Source: Pipra filicauda | Taxonomy: Eukaryota; Chordata; Aves; Passeriformes; Pipridae | Assembly (NCBI RefSeq): GCF_003945595.2 | Contig: NW_024104151.1 | Location: 1,508,501-1,572,500 of the forward strand | Length of the DNA: 64,000 nucleotides | Direction: 5' to 3' | Shown here: piece by piece, positions 11,681-25,720 of the stretch | How the letters are laid out: every line of letters starts with the position of its first letter | Position numbering within the stretch: position 1 is the first letter of the stretch | The notes under the pieces: generated by a model | The model's database searches: none | Told to the model about the DNA's origin: nothing | The model's input: only the letters and a program-made list of their open reading frames with translations | Made by a program: the position numbers and the translations under genes

Positions 11681-11782
11681 ACAGGTTGCAGCAACCTGGT
11701 CTAGTGGAAGTGTCCCTGCCCAAGGCACGGCGTGGGACGAGATGGTCCATTCCAACCCAAACCAGTCTGGGATTTCATGATT
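11681..11782 (+). mobile_element. CR1 LINE 3' terminal fragment
   Basis: Plus-strand CR1 end: GCAACCTGGTCTAGTGGAAG, GTGTCCCTGCCC, and a tail AACCAGTCTGGGATTTC. It is 5'-truncated. Confidence 0.87.
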
Positions 11783-13745
11783 CCTGCTTTTGCAACCTGA
11801 ATGACCTGATGGGGTCTGGTCAGTCATATTCTACAGAAGCATCACTTCATCTCAGAGTGCGGGCAATCCCTGTTCCATCTCTGTGTCCCCCCACCGTGTG
11901 TTGTGCCATATCCTGCTACACCTCCCGCCCCCCAGCACACAGAGCCACGTTTGTGTGAATGTCGTCACTTAACTGCCTCTGACAACTTCTCATACGTTTC
12001 CCTGTTGTGAAAGGGAACGTTCTCTCCCGTAGCCCTGATAACTGGAAATAAATCAAGGCTTTATTGTGCCCAGTTAATAGAATGTATCAATGAGCCCAGA
12101 GTGGTTCCTGTGGATAGAAGCATAATTCTGAACACGGATATTCATCGATACAGCGGGTGTTCAGTCACCCGAGCGTGGACAAGAAAATTACCAGGTTTAA
12201 ATTACTTTCTGAAATTCAAGTTTCTTGGCTGGGCAGCTTCCCACCCTACATAAACAATGAGCTCAGGCACACATGTTATAGCTCTAATGACTTTACAGGA
12301 GTTTTTCATTATACTGCTTGATATTGCATAATCTACATTCTCTACTTGATTTATGTCTGTCCCCCCTAATTTCCCTTTGAGAAACGGTGGCCTGAGGTTA
12401 TGCCTGAATTCTGAGAGGACAGGGCGGGGAAGGAGAGGAGAAAAGCCATTGAAGCTGCTGGCTGATGACGAAGGAATATGGTACCAAATCAAGTTCAGAT
12501 AGATAAGACGTGATCCAATTTCATTGCTCCAGTAAATCCTATTAGCATTTTCCATTACATTTTGTAAGGCAAATACTGATTTATAGATTATAATATTGAA
12601 CCCTGCTTTGAATGAACCAGTGCCTGGATTTAATATGCCATCTGAAAACTGGTCTGAAACTCTCTATGTGCTACTGTCACTCCACTGATTCTCTTCTGCT
12701 CTATTAGTGCCATGCTTAAAAATATTGAAGGCAGCTGCTAAATCCTGGAATTTCCAGAAGAGCTGAGGCCGTGCTAGGAGACTGAAGGATGGAATGTGTG
12801 CATCAGAAAACTGGCATTTATTTTAATTCATTTAAAACTGTCAGCTATCTAAACAAATAGCAAACGTGGGTTTTAAAGTGGAGTGGTATCGCAGGATTCC
12901 TTTTTTTAAAGATAATTTATGCTAAAGGTTGGCTTTCCTGTAATTGTTCCTTGGACAGCTCTGTTAGAGCTGCATCTTTCATTAGAGTTCCTGTGCTGAG
13001 GGAGCCCAACTGCTGCCGGGAACACCAGAGAGCTCTGGGCCTGTTGGGTCTGTTGGTTTGGGTCCCTGTTCTTGGCAGCACAGGAGGGAGGACAGGGCTT
13101 CATTTCGGGGCCAGAATTCCCAAGCAGTTTTTTGGCATGAGTTGCTTTGAGGGAAATCATGTCTGCTGCAGCCTGGGTTCAACCTGCAGCAGTTCTCCTG
13201 CCTCCCATGTGCCATGAAGAGAAAGCTTATCTGAAACATTTTGCAGGCAATAAGTACAAAGAAAACTCAAAATATTCCGAATATTAAGCCTTGTCTGCTT
13301 GTAGCAACATCTCTTTGCATGGGTATTTTCCATTAAGCCTTGAAAATATTGAGAAAAGGAAGTGGATATATGGTATGATAACCTGTATTAACCTTGTGAG
13401 CTGTGCCACTGAATCCACAGTCCCAGTAGGTGTTTGCCCAGTCCCTCCATAAGGTACCTCCAGTGATGGCAGCAAACTCTCCTCAGTCACAGTCCTTAAC
13501 TGGACATTTGTCACGGTGTCTAATGTGACTCTGTCTCACAAAATCACAGCCCCATTCCTCACCTGTCCCTTGGGGAATGGAGATCAGTCTCTCCTTCAGT
13601 CTCTTCTCAGCCAGTGAACCTGTGCCCCCCTTGTTCACCTTCCTGTGTTCACCATGTCTTTAAATCTTGAACTAACACACCAGGTTAGGTGTTGTGTTGC
13701 TGAGGATGGGGAAGGATTATTTTTGCTGCCTGTTTGTATGGTCTC

Positions 13746-13984
13746 AAGCTGTGCCAGGGGAGCTTCAGGTTGGACATCAGGAGGAATTTCTTCCTGGAAA
13801 GGGTGGTCAAGCCTTGGAAGGGGCTGCCCAGGGAGGTGGTGGAGTCCCCATCCCTGGAGGTGTCCAAGGAATGACTGGACGTGGCACTCAGTGCTCTGGG
13901 CTGGGTGACAAGATGGGGATCGGGCACAGGTTGGACTCGATGATCTGGGAGGGCTTTTCCAACCTCAGTGATTCTGTGATTCCA
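13746..13984 (+). mobile_element. CR1 LINE 3' fragment
   Basis: Intact-looking 240-bp CR1 end running from GTGCCAGGGGAGCTTCAGG to the tail CAGTGATTCTGTGATTCC. It belongs to the same subfamily as the copies at 4340 and 18547 and is a useful reference for them. Confidence 0.93.
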
Positions 13985-16873
13985 TATACCTGGCTCTAGG
14001 CACTTGTCTTCCCTGTGACAGCAGGACCCTTGGGGGGGAAGGGGTTTACCCCCAGCAGCCCAAATCACCCTCTGCAGAATGTCCATCTCACCCCCTCACT
14101 GGATTCATGAGCGTTTAACTCGTTCCTTTTTGATTTTGTCCGGTTTTCAGACCACTTCTTCAATTTATCTGAATTATTTCAGGGTTCTCATCTCTGATAA
14201 TGATGTTAACAAACCCACCCCCTCCTCCAGCAGCAGGCCCAGAACTGGTGCCCAGCTGAGCAGATGGGACAGCAGAGCCCTGAGCACAGTCTTACAGATA
14301 AAGGGTCCTCACCTAAGGCAGCTTTCAGCCAAGTCCAGCTTGTTTGTGCATGGGGACCGTGGTCAAACAGTATCTGCTGCCGTTCCCTGCTCTGGGCAGG
14401 ATCTAATGACCCGACACAAACTATTCTTAAACAGCCAGTTGGCAATTGCTCGTCTCCTCGTTATCTTCCAGGTGCTCTCACACCTTTGATTGCTTGACCA
14501 GCATTTTTATTGGCATTGGAGAGAAATGGGCTAGAGTGCAATTTTCTGGCTCTTGGTGTGCTCTCCTTGCCTCATAACAGTTCACCAAAGCTGTGTTAGG
14601 TGCTCACCCCACACCTCAGGAATGACATTGCAGCTCTGCATTTGCTTAATCCAGCTTTTGGATAAGTTTCTGAACCTCATTAGGCCAATTGGGTGTACAT
14701 CAGTTTGATTTATTCAAGTACTTGCTGCATTATTCTTTCCTTATCTTAACCTGAAATATAAACCTGTGAATTGTGGTCATTTGATTGGTCTCATTTTGTG
14801 TTTGCAATGATTCTGTCTCATTTACCCTTTCCTTTTTGTGCATGTGTTTTGTGTTCTTTAGTAAATCATCTAAATTTGGGGTTTGGGGGCTTTTTTCCTA
14901 ATTTCATCAAGTTTTCCTCTGCCTCTGGACTTCGTGTCTGTGTGCTCAGAGCAAGTCCCTCATCTCCTAGGTTGTGGTGGTCCCGCTCAAGTCCAGAGCA
15001 GAGGGACCCTGGACATCCCTGTTCTGCCACTGGTTTTCAGCTGAAGCAGTGTCAATCCTGTGGGACTGGGTTTCTGGGGAGCAGTGAGGCTGTTCCAGAG
15101 GTGCCTCCTGTACGGTTCCTGTGCCCCTTCCTGCTGTGATGGTTTGATAAGGTATTTTACACTGGGGAATTTTTCTAACAGGAATGTGTGAGTTTCTTGT
15201 AGTGAATTTGAAGTGCTGTGTTTGTTTTCGCTTGGCCAGGTTGGGGCTGTGCAGAACAGCTCAGCTCATTAACATTTCTTAGAAGTCGCCTTCCTGTTGC
15301 TATGGCACTTGGCATAACATTATGTGTAATATTCTGATTTTACTTGGAAATCACACATACTGTACAAGCCACTCTGTCCTCATTAGATCTGTAACTTTAA
15401 ACCTACTGGGGAGAACCATTCTTGGACTTCAGTGCTTGTTGGGGCTCCTCAGATCTGGACACGTTGCTGTGACTTTGTTTTCCCAGTAAGTGTCTTGCTA
15501 TGAGCTGTTCCTGACGTAGGAAAAACATTTTCTTGGCAAGGTTTTGGGTTTGGATTCAAGAAAGAAAATTGCCTCAGTTAAATTATGAAACTATTACATA
15601 TAAAGGCAATACCCACATATTTTCTGAAGATCTCTGTCCTCCTCTGCTTTGGCACCAAGTCTAAAATTGCTCAGAGCAATTTAGTTTTAATTTCCACTTT
15701 CTTCTAATATAAAGAGCGGAGGGAGGAGGGCTTCTCTTGAAGCATAAATCAATAACTCTGATTTCTTTCAATTTTTAATAGCCACAGATGTGCAGCTCCA
15801 TATTTATATCCTTGACTAAATTTGGGTCTGGGGGGTTATGGTCAGTATTGGCTTTGGGAGCCCAGGAGTAATTTTTGTTAAGAAATCAGTAAATCTACAT
15901 AAATTTATTTTTGTTCATAAGTGCAACACCTTTTTTTCTTAAAACATCACGAAAAATGTATGGAACAGTTGTAGGTGTTTCTGTGGCTCCTTGTTTTTGC
16001 CATGTTGGTTGTTAACCAGCCTGGGAAGAACATGGGCCACCTTTGGCTGCTCCACCAGAAGTTCCCGATTGTGACTGTGGTTAGCATGCTGCATCTCACA
16101 GCCTCAGAGGACCTGAAATTTAATCCCAAATGTTTTATCTTGGTGGGAAAACAGCATCATATAGATCAGTCTTTCTTTAATCAAGATGTATTTCCCAATA
16201 TTGTAACTACAGAGAGCAATTTGCAGGTACTGACTGAGCAGCCACAATTCCCACTGGCTGTTTGCAGAGGTCTGTGTAGAGTCTAGAAAGACTGAACTTG
16301 GCAATGGCCTTCTGAAGTGCCAAAATCACCCTTTGAAAAGCTAAAAGTCCTCCAGCGTGTGGTTTCACTGCCTTTGGGGAAACATATTTTCCTAAAGGTT
16401 ATGTTTATCTCAGGTTACCTTTCAAAATGGGATTTTTGGCTTCCAAGTCACACTGGGGACTCCTATAAATCTGAGTCCTGGTTCCTATTTGGTTCTGTTA
16501 CTGGGTCAGTAGGGTTTAGTGCAATGTGAGCTCTCCAGAATGTGGTTCTGCTCTGTGTGAGCTGCCTTGGTCTGGGACGTGTGGGCGAGGGGATGCTGGT
16601 GCACACCAAGGACTTGCATCCTGGGGCAGAGGCTTCAGGCGCAAGAGGTGACCTGGCCTGTCTAAGCTGTGCCCAAGGCATGACTTCAGCTTGCTCTGTT
16701 TGACACAAATTTCCTGGTTTTCTTTGGGAAGGTACTATGAGGACTGGTCCCCTTTCAGTTTGGGTTTCCATTCCCCAGGTCTACCTACTGCAGACCTGGG
16801 GAAGGAAGAGTGTCCTATCTTCACTCCTTTTGATATGAAAACTGTTGCAAAAGATCAAACTCGGAGTTGTGTG

Positions 16874-16905
16874 CATCCTTTCCAACTCAGAATATTCTGT
16901 GATTT
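16874..16905 (+). mobile_element. CR1 LINE 3' tip
   Basis: Very short CR1 tail: CCTTTCCAACTCAGAATATT followed by CTGTGATTT. Only the last 30 bases are recognisable. Confidence 0.6.
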
Positions 16906-18546
16906 CGAGCGTGGGAATAGTCCTGTTCCCCAGTGTGCTGTTGGGGGACTATGGCCTGACTTCTCGAAGGATGCACTGACAGTCTGCAATACAGGCAGAT
17001 CAGGAGGGAGGGGGGTGTGGAGGTTTGTGTATCAGCCCAGCAAGACTCTCTCTTGTCTGTTTTTTCCTGTTATTGTTCGATATTAACCTAATTCTAACAA
17101 TGGAATTCTCTGTTGTACAGATGTTCAGGCTCAGGAGTTATAACTTTTACATTTGAAATACAACTGCAATTAAAAACTTGTAGGAAGGCTGCCAGGGAAT
17201 GATGGAGAGGCCTGTTTTCCTGCAGCACATTTCACACAGCTGGGAGGGGAGAAATAACACTGGAATTAGTTTCTGTGTTGGTGGGTTGAGTGTATGAGAA
17301 CACAGAGCCCACTCAGCTAAAGGAGATGAGGTGTTTGCACAGCCCATATGAGAACTTTGATCAGGATTTAAGACAGTAAGAGCAGAGTTGAGTTTGGGTC
17401 CAGCCATCCAGTCCGGGGACTGCCAACCAAATATTCCAGGTGAAAGCAATGCAAATAGCAGCTGGGGTTTTGCATAAGACAAAGATCTTTGTAGAATTTC
17501 TGCTATCCTGTAAAATGGAGGTTTTGCTCATGCACAAAATAATTAACCACGGTTTACTTTGGAGGGTGTTGTTATTTTTGGTCAATATTAGGATTGAATT
17601 CTTATTTACTTAATTTGCAAGGTATTATCATCGCTGAGACCACTCGTAGGAGTCATGATGTCCTATCTCATGGTAACACTTAAAGAAAAACAACTTACAC
17701 CAATTCAATAAAAACTGGTCTTATAATTGAAGCCACCTTAGTTGGTTGGGTGGGGAAAGGATGTAGTTGGTTTGAAGAAAATATTTCCTTTGCTGGTGGG
17801 GAGAGAAGCCTCTTGTAAATGTAATGTTCGTCATGCTATATCCTTCAGGTATTTTTATTAACATTTCAGAAGTCAGATTAAAACAATATAGTTCAAGTTT
17901 GTGACTCAAGTGCAATTTGGCTCCTAAATTAATATTGATTTCTTTTGGGGGTGTGATGGTTTGTGCTGAGGTTCTGAAAACTGCTGTGTGGTTACTGCAT
18001 ATTTCTGAAAAATGCTGCTCATATTGAAGCATGACAGAATTGATTATACTGTTCCTCCACATTGGTGGCATTTGTGCCAACACAGCAGATCATCGGGGAC
18101 TTTGGCAGCACAGAACGAGGGCTCGTGTTTGAAGGAGTTGGAGCATTAGTACTCAAGATCTCTCTCCAACAGATAAGGAGCATGTTTTTCATCTTCTCAA
18201 AGAAATTCTCTGCTTAACTGTGCCAAGTGATTTGAATTGTGAGGGAGTGGCGGGGCTGCACATCCCGTGCTTGCCGTGGTGCAGGGCAGGTGTGCTGGGA
18301 CTGCAACCAGGCAAGGGAGTGGCTTCTGCCCTCCAGCAGCACCTCAGGTTGGCCAGTGGCAGCTGAGGCTGCAGGACAGGGAGGCAGCTTCAGTCCATCT
18401 GTGCGAGAGGAGATAGTACTCCAGCATAACACCAGCGTTGCTACTGCAAAGGCAAATTAAGAGTTTAAACCATAAAAACCACCTCAAGTTCTCCCTTCGC
18501 TATGTTAGAGTGTCTCCAACACTGATCTCTGAACCACAGTAAGAAG

Positions 18547-18792
18547 AGCTCAAGCTTTGCCAGGGAGGTTTAGATTGGACATCAGGAGGAATTTCTTCCT
18601 GGAAAGGGTGGTCAGGCATTGGAAGGGGCTGCCCAGGGAGGTGATGGAGTCCCCTTCCTTGGGGGTGTCCAAGGAATGACTGGACATGGCACTCAGTGCT
18701 CTGGGCTGGGCGACAAGATGGGGATCGGGCACAGGTTGGACTTGATGATCCTAGAGGTCTTTTTCAATCTCACTGATTCTGTGATGCTGTGA
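18547..18792 (+). mobile_element. CR1 LINE 3' fragment
   Basis: Plus-strand CR1 end, close to the 13746 copy: TTGGACATCAGGAGGAATTT, the CTGCCCAGGGAGGTGATGG block, and a tail CACTGATTCTGTGATGC. Confidence 0.93.
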
Positions 18793-19430
18793 AATAATAA
18801 TAACCCATGACATGCTCTCTAACATCAGTGAAAAATATTGTCATCAACATATTGTTGATGGTTTTTATGAAGACACTGGTGTGAAGCTTTCAGACCATTG
18901 TTGGTGAAAGTGTGGGACCAGCTCATGAATAAGTGGACAGAAAAATTAATGAAAGGGTTTTTTAATAGTTTTTATCTTTTCTACTCTTGATTCATGTTAA
19001 GGCCAAAATAAGGTTACAATAATATTGTGGACACCCCAGTGTATCCATCTCTAGTGAAGCTGCCTTTCTTGTAGCTCCTTCTACTGGCCCCAGTAGGAGC
19101 AGGAACATGCTCCTCTCCATGGGTATGGCTCCCCAAAGGGTCAGCATGCAGGTCCTGTCATCTTCAGAGGTGCTGGAATTTCACACCTGCAGGTGGATGT
19201 TAACCCCCAACCTCACGGGATGCAAAGCTAGGGAGTGACTGAGGAAAAGCCCTCCTGGGAAGCCGATCCTGCCTGAGGCGGATGCTTTCTCCCACTGCCA
19301 GCTTCTCCAGGCGATCCCACTCTGAACACCAGCTAAAATACAGTTTGGGAAAATTAAAGTTTTAATAGAAGATGAGTCATCTCTAAAGAGCTCCTGTGTT
19401 TCAAGAAGCAATTTGGAGTGTTCAGCAGAC

Positions 19431-19464
19431 TGTGTGAGACTCCAGGCTGCGTGAGACTCCAGGC
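19431..19464 (+). repeat. 17-bp tandem duplication
   Basis: TGTGTGAGACTCCAGGC is followed directly by TGCGTGAGACTCCAGGC, 16 of 17 identical. Confidence 0.9.
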
Positions 19465-21598
19465 AGAAGCCAAAATTAATGGAGAGCTCTCCAGCTTCCA
19501 TGAGTGTTCACTTGCCCAGATCACTCTTCAGCAAAAACAATTACTTAAAATATTTCTCCTAGCTTTACACACTGTAAAGCAATATTTCTCCCAATAATTG
19601 TATTATTCCTTATTGCTGTTGGGCCAAGACTGAGTCTCCCTCATCTCTTGAAGTGCCTTTGAGGTGACAGTCAAAGGGGTTCCAAGAGAGCAGGTGACAC
19701 CAAGCGGGATCATGGGAAGACAGCTCTAACAGTGGGTCAATCTTGTGAAACTCTCCATCCCTTGATTATTTTTTAATAGTTTTTTGACCAGTAATTGCAG
19801 TTTGAAATGGTTGTGCAGAAGGAATGTGCTTTGCACAACTTGTGAGTGTGTGGGCACAGTGTGACCCCACGTGGGACAGTCCCTGTTGGCTCCTACCCCG
19901 GCTACATTTGGCATCCAGCAGGACACCCAATACCTGCTAAGGCTGTAAGGATGTTGGTACAACCTGTTTTTCCGTGCTGACATGGCTAAATGAGATCTAA
20001 TATCTCCTGAGGGGGTTGGCTGGTGTTAGCAAGTGTGTGGTGGAGGCAACAGGTTGGAGCTAAGGTAGCTTGAGAAGCTTTACTTTGCTTTTCTAGTTTC
20101 AAACAAAATGGTGCTGTTGACACGAAGAAAGGAAAAATTTCCAACATCACTTTTCAGGCTTTATAATTCATAAAGCTGGTTCTCTTCATGTTTTCTACTT
20201 CTTCTCAAACAAAAACAAACTGTTTTGAGGCGGAAGTGACCTTTTCTGGACCTTAGAGCTGCAGAGCAAACATGAGGTTCTGTGATGGAAGTTTGTGCCT
20301 CACAGGCACAGCCAGACTCTGAGACACTTCCCAAAGACGGGGAACATCATGGACTGTGTTGATTTGGCACCTGTTGCACGAAGATCACAATAGTCAGTGC
20401 TAGACTAAAGAATTCAGTTTACAAACTTTGAAAAACTCACTTAAAATGCACCATCTCCAGTGTATTTGGAAAAAATTCTGTGTAATATCGGATGTATCAA
20501 AATCCAGGTGTTCAGCTGCTTCTGCACCTGGTGGGACTGATGGCAAAAAGAGAGTCTGGAGAAAGAGAACAAATCAGGAATTATTTTTCAAAGCAGCAGT
20601 TTCCTTAAGTGAGGAATTCCCAGTATTCCAGGTTTCCCATGTAAAGCATCTGCATCTGAGTGTTGACTTGGAATCTATTGTCCCTTTTTGAAGAATGTGT
20701 GACATTCTTTGGAAACAAGGAGTTGTCACAAGAACATTAAACAATCCACTGGGACAAACTGGGAAGCCCTGGGTGTTTCTGGTGTTCGGCAGTGGCTCAG
20801 TTTTTGGCTCTGCTTTCCCCCAGCTCAGCATCACGTGTGTGCTTTGTTTTAAGCCCTGATCTCAGAATAGAAGGTGACCTCAATACCTCCGTTGTACCCA
20901 ATTCATTGGCTTTTACCTGTTTCAATACCACAAAACAGAGGAGCAAGAAATTACTTTATATGGACAATCTTATAAATGAATACAGATTGGAGAGAGGGGG
21001 AGAAGGATAGACCCTTGAGATGCATTTGCTTCAATAAAATGCTTCTTTTCCCACAGTCAGCTGATTTTTTGGTGCCACAAGGGTGCAGGACATGTGTTTA
21101 AGGAGAAGTCCAAAGCAGGCAGCTGTGTTTGAGCCAAGATGCCCAAGGAAACCTCATGTGTTCCTTGACCATGCAGCGATGGAGGGTTTGCACAGGTATT
21201 TTGGGTGTGCTGCAGGATGCAGAAGTCACCTCTCCCTGTCCCATGGAGCTGCCAACTGAAACCATGGACACAGATGGAGCCTCTAAGAGAAAAGTAAATG
21301 TCACTCAGAGTAAACAAGTTTCTTTTTAAATTAATATGGCTGTATGTACTCTCCCCTTTGGACTTGCAGGAGGTCTGGGAAGCCCTTGTCAGTTACACTG
21401 AGTGGAAATTTTATGATTTTAATTCTAAAACTTGTTTTCAATGACATGAACTTTTCTGAGAGCATTTGGAAGCAGCCAGGATTTCTGGGGCTTTATTGCT
21501 TTTAGTCAGAACCCCCTGTGGAGGTGACTAGTCTTTGTCACCTCTCAGTGTCCGTGGTCCTGTTTCCTTCCATCAGCTCACATCTGTCACGATTACTT

Positions 21599-21621
21599 GG
21601 GGGGGGGGGGGGGGGGGGGGG
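21599..21621 (+). repeat. Homopolymer run of 23 G
   Basis: An uninterrupted run of 23 guanines follows GATTACTT and precedes AACCAAACC. It could form stacked G-quadruplexes and is also prone to length error in sequencing. Confidence 0.95.
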
Positions 21622-24611
21622 AACCAAACCCTCCCTTTATGTAAACTTCACTTCTTTTTAATCCAGAGCAATAGCTTGGAGACCTTTCATGGCTCGTTCT
21701 CATTCTTCATGAGCTACATATGTACATGAGCTCCAACACACTGTCAGCGAACAGGGGTTTTCAATCAAAAAGCCTGTCAGGAAAGCTGATTCACTAACAA
21801 GAAAGCTGTCAAGCTGTGACAGCTGCTGTCTTTGCAACCCCAAACAATCTGTTCAGTGCTAACTCTGACTTATGCTTCCATTTATTATACAGCAGTAATG
21901 AGTTCTGGCCTTGGAAACAGCATTTTGGGGAGCTCACCTGGCTGTTTTGGTATGGATGTGGATATAGCAAATCGGAGCCCAGGTGGACGGGATAAGTTTG
22001 CTGCAAAAAAGTTCTACTTCTGTCTTTGGAGTTATTTTTTTAAAGTCCAGATCCAGTCCTTACCTCAATTTTTGTAGTTCAGCATTGACCTGGAGATTTC
22101 ATTACTGTTGTAACATAAGAAGATTAGCATTTCTTATTTTCCCTATTGTGTTGAAAAATGGCTTATAACCCTAAAGACAACACCAGGATCCACAGGAATT
22201 GGTTCTGATATTTAATTATCCCAGGATCTCAGAGCCCACTAAAATTCCACCTGCAGAAGGAACTGAGGAGTCAGGCTGGTGCTGCTGTCCAGATCCAGTA
22301 TGCGAGTTGTCAGCCTTTTGTTTTAAAATAAAAAGAAAAGGGAAAGAGCACCTTGACAGTCTCCTTAAGTAACTTCTTCCTGCAGTATCTTACCAGCTCT
22401 AAATCTTGCCTCAGTTGTGACTGATTATTGCTTGCCTGGCCCATAAGGGAGAAGGGAAGAGCTGATCCCTTTTTCGTCCTGTCTTGCACATTTAGTGCTG
22501 CAATATATCCCTAATAAATCACCTTTTCCAGCTCTACTAATCCCAGTTCCTTCTGTTTTCCTGAACTTTTGGCACTCCAGTTGAACCCACAGTAGTGCCT
22601 GGCCATAAAGCAGTGGTTTGTTCTAGATAACACATCTGTTGTGCATTTCTGGGCTAATTGTCATCTTAAGTCATCAGATGAGGACAATAAACTTCATCAA
22701 ATATCTACATGAAGCAAATGAAGATGAAACTGTTATTTTTTGAGACCACAGAAAGGCTGGTCAGGGTCCTGACACTGAGCCCCCGGTGTCTGATGTTCAA
22801 AGGGGACTGACTGGCATATCCCCAGTCCCCAAACGTGTGAGAGCTGTAGCAAGATGTAGTTGTACCTGGGGGAGACCCTGAGGAGGGTAACAGCCACTAT
22901 GAGTTCATCAACAACACTTCACACTGTGTCACTAATTCCCATTTATCACAGGGGAAGGCAGAAGATGTCACATGTCACAAGTTTTTGGTGTGTGGTGCTT
23001 ACAGGTGCAAGTGGGAGAAACATGGATGAGAAAAAATGTCCCTGGGGAGGATGTTGAATTAGTTAGAAAGTTGTCCCCCAAAGGCTCCTTGACAGGGACG
23101 TGGGTCCCCAGAGCTGAGTCCGGTGCTCCGGTGTGTGAGTGGTGACCTGGTGGTTCCTGGTGGGGCCAAGCTGCAGGTGGTGGCACAGAAAGGCACCACT
23201 GTGGGCAGCTGAGGCTCTGGGCACCAGTCAGGGGGAACTGAGCACAGCGTTTTCTGGAGTGGTTTCTCCCTCCCTTTGGTGTTTCCATCCTGCCACACCT
23301 GCTCTTGTGCTTTGGCTCCTCTGTGCTCTGCTAGGACTGGAGCAGGTCCCTGCCTGCATTTCTGACCTATTGTGAGGGATTTTACATTTTTGTTGCAAAC
23401 TTTCTTTCCTTGGAAAACTACCAGCTTCCTTTAACTCATTTTCCCCTCAGCTTTACTGCCAAAAGATCTGCTTAGTAATTCTTGGAATTTGTTGAAGTCC
23501 ATTGCTTTTATCTTCCTTAGAGGGAGAGAAATAGCAAAGCAAAAGCACTCATATTTGTTCACACCCAGGCTCCCGGCCAGCTCTTCCTTCTGGATTGGCA
23601 CCAGCTGTATGACAGCATCTCCCTCCCTCCTCCTTGCTCCTCAGTACCACTCCAGGATATGGATTCTCATTTTTCCCCTTTACTCCCCATGCACACGTTG
23701 GCATTACCACTCACCCTCCCCTGACACAGCCGAAGGGAGCAGGGGAGCATCTCCCCTACAGGGGCCAGGGGCTGCTTCTAGACAGGTCTGTGGCCAAAGG
23801 GGTTCAATGTGTCAATGCTCACACACAAATATTTGTCCATATAATGCGTGCAGGGATCCCAGGTCACCTGAGGAACGTGCCAGTTCATGGCTGGAGCTGC
23901 TCACCCGTCCTTGGATGCTGCTCAAGGAAAGGGTTTGTGTTCCCACGCTAGAGCAACTCCTTTAATAGGGGATAAAAATACATTTACAGAGCTGCATTCA
24001 AGGGAATATGAGGAGAAAAACGCTTTGTTGGAAAATAGAAGGATTAAATAGATGAAGCAGTGAGATAAAACCCAATGGACAGAGAAACAAAGCAGTTTTA
24101 ACTTGCCTTTTTTCTCCAGCTCCCTTGAGGTCTTTGTTTGCTTTGCTGGTTTTGGGAGGTTTCATTAAGTTTCTTTCTCTTCTTTTTTTATCCCTTAAAT
24201 ACCTGTAAAACATGTTGTTAAGATTTCCTGTCTACCAGGCTATTATTTATTAAGTATTATTTTATGTTGCTGATTTTTATGTTTTCCTCCCACATAACAA
24301 TTACTCATGGATTTTAAGTTTTCTCTCAACACCAGGAGGTTTTATATTCCAACCCATAAATTGCACAGCAGCCGGGGATTTGGATGGTTATAATGCAATC
24401 CATTAGATGGAGCTGAGGGAGGGACATGTTTTGGGAAATTTATATGCCCTGCGACAAGGCAGATCCCACACAGAGAGTGCTGGAGAATCCACTCGATTCC
24501 CGACAGTGCAAGGTATTTACACAATTGTTTAACTGACATCTAGAGTATAGTGCTTGTAAAGGGAAATCCTAAATGGGAAAGGGAAAGCTGAAAAAGAAAG
24601 AGATTTGGATC

Positions 24612-24829
24612 TGAGATTGGGAAGAAATCCTTTCCTGTGAGGGTGGTGAGGCCCTAGCACAGGTTGCCCAGAGAAGCTGTGGCTGCCCCATCCCTGGAAG
24701 TATCCAAGGCCGGGTTGGACGGGGCTTGGAGCAACCTGGGATAGTGGAAGGTGTCCCTGCCCATGGCAGGAGATAGAACTAGATGAGCTTTGAGGTTCTT
24801 TCCAACCCAAACCATTCCAGGATTCCATG
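24612..24829 (+). mobile_element. CR1 LINE 3' fragment
   Basis: Plus-strand CR1 end: GTGAGGGTGGTGAGGCC, GCCCAGAGAAGCTGTGGC, and a tail AACCATTCCAGGATTCC. Confidence 0.93.
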
Positions 24830-25189
24830 AAAAGCACATAAGAGATGCTGGGTTACATATAGAACTGCATTCTCACCGATATCTCATACATTTGCATATA
24901 AAATTTATGTGCATGTACAAGTCAAGATCCCACTGAATCTGTGTGTTTTGATAAGTCGTCAAGAAAAGATGGAATAAATAAGCTTGTTAGTTGCTGAGCC
25001 CAGTGGTTGTTACAGGCATATCTCTCAAATGTTTCTGCACAGCACAGAAGTTTCTGACGTGAAGAGCCATTTATTAAACCATTCCATTATTTTGGGAATA
25101 GGTAGGACTGATGCTTGGAATAAATTAGCAAAATTAAACAATCTAGATTGTCAAAAGCCCATCTTAATTATCTAAAGCACAAGTAATAC

Positions 25190-25720
25190 TGTTTCTCTTG
25201 TAAAGACTTGTTACTGTATTGGCAAAACACTATGTGTGTACATATATCTAAATGAATATATTTGACTATTGCTGATATCTGGTTTTCTGAGCAGCAAAAC
25301 AGATCTCAAAACCCGTTCTCTTACCTAAGTTTTTATCTTAACACCCTGGAAAGCAATTTCACTAACAAAAGCTGACATTAGGATACCAAATTAAAAGCTG
25401 ATGAAAACTAGGAAAATAAAAGACTTTCTTTTTTTTGACATTTACAATTAATGCCACAAAAATGTTAGTTTAATCAGACAATATGGGTGCTTACAAAGGT
25501 GAAATTGAAAGTTACCAGCCCTGAATGCTCGCGTAAAAGTTAATAAATTCATCTCATAATCATTATGCACATGCTAGTTATAATAATTTACTGTCCATAC
25601 CAAATCTTTATAAGCATTGTAATTAAATATAAAATGCACATTAGAATTATAATGAGTAATTAGGGCAACATAACTAATGTGCATAAAAGTCCCAATGCTC
25701 ATTAAAATGTAAAAAAGGGA
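25190..25720. promoter_or_regulatory. AT-rich, TAAT-rich stretch, candidate conserved non-coding element
   Basis: About 530 bp without CR1 or simple repeats, with many TAAT/ATTA cores (for example TAATAAATTC, ATAATTTACTG, TGTAATTAAAT, GAGTAATTAGGG, AACTAATGTGC). These are the cores of homeodomain sites. IgLON introns are known to hold conserved non-coding elements. Assigning one here is inference; no conservation can be seen from a single sequence. Confidence 0.3.

Noticed and set aside
17721..18083. 120-codon minus-strand frame
   Set aside because: It is outside known repeats but shows no domain, signal peptide or splice sites; a frame of this length is expected by chance in 64 kb of both strands.
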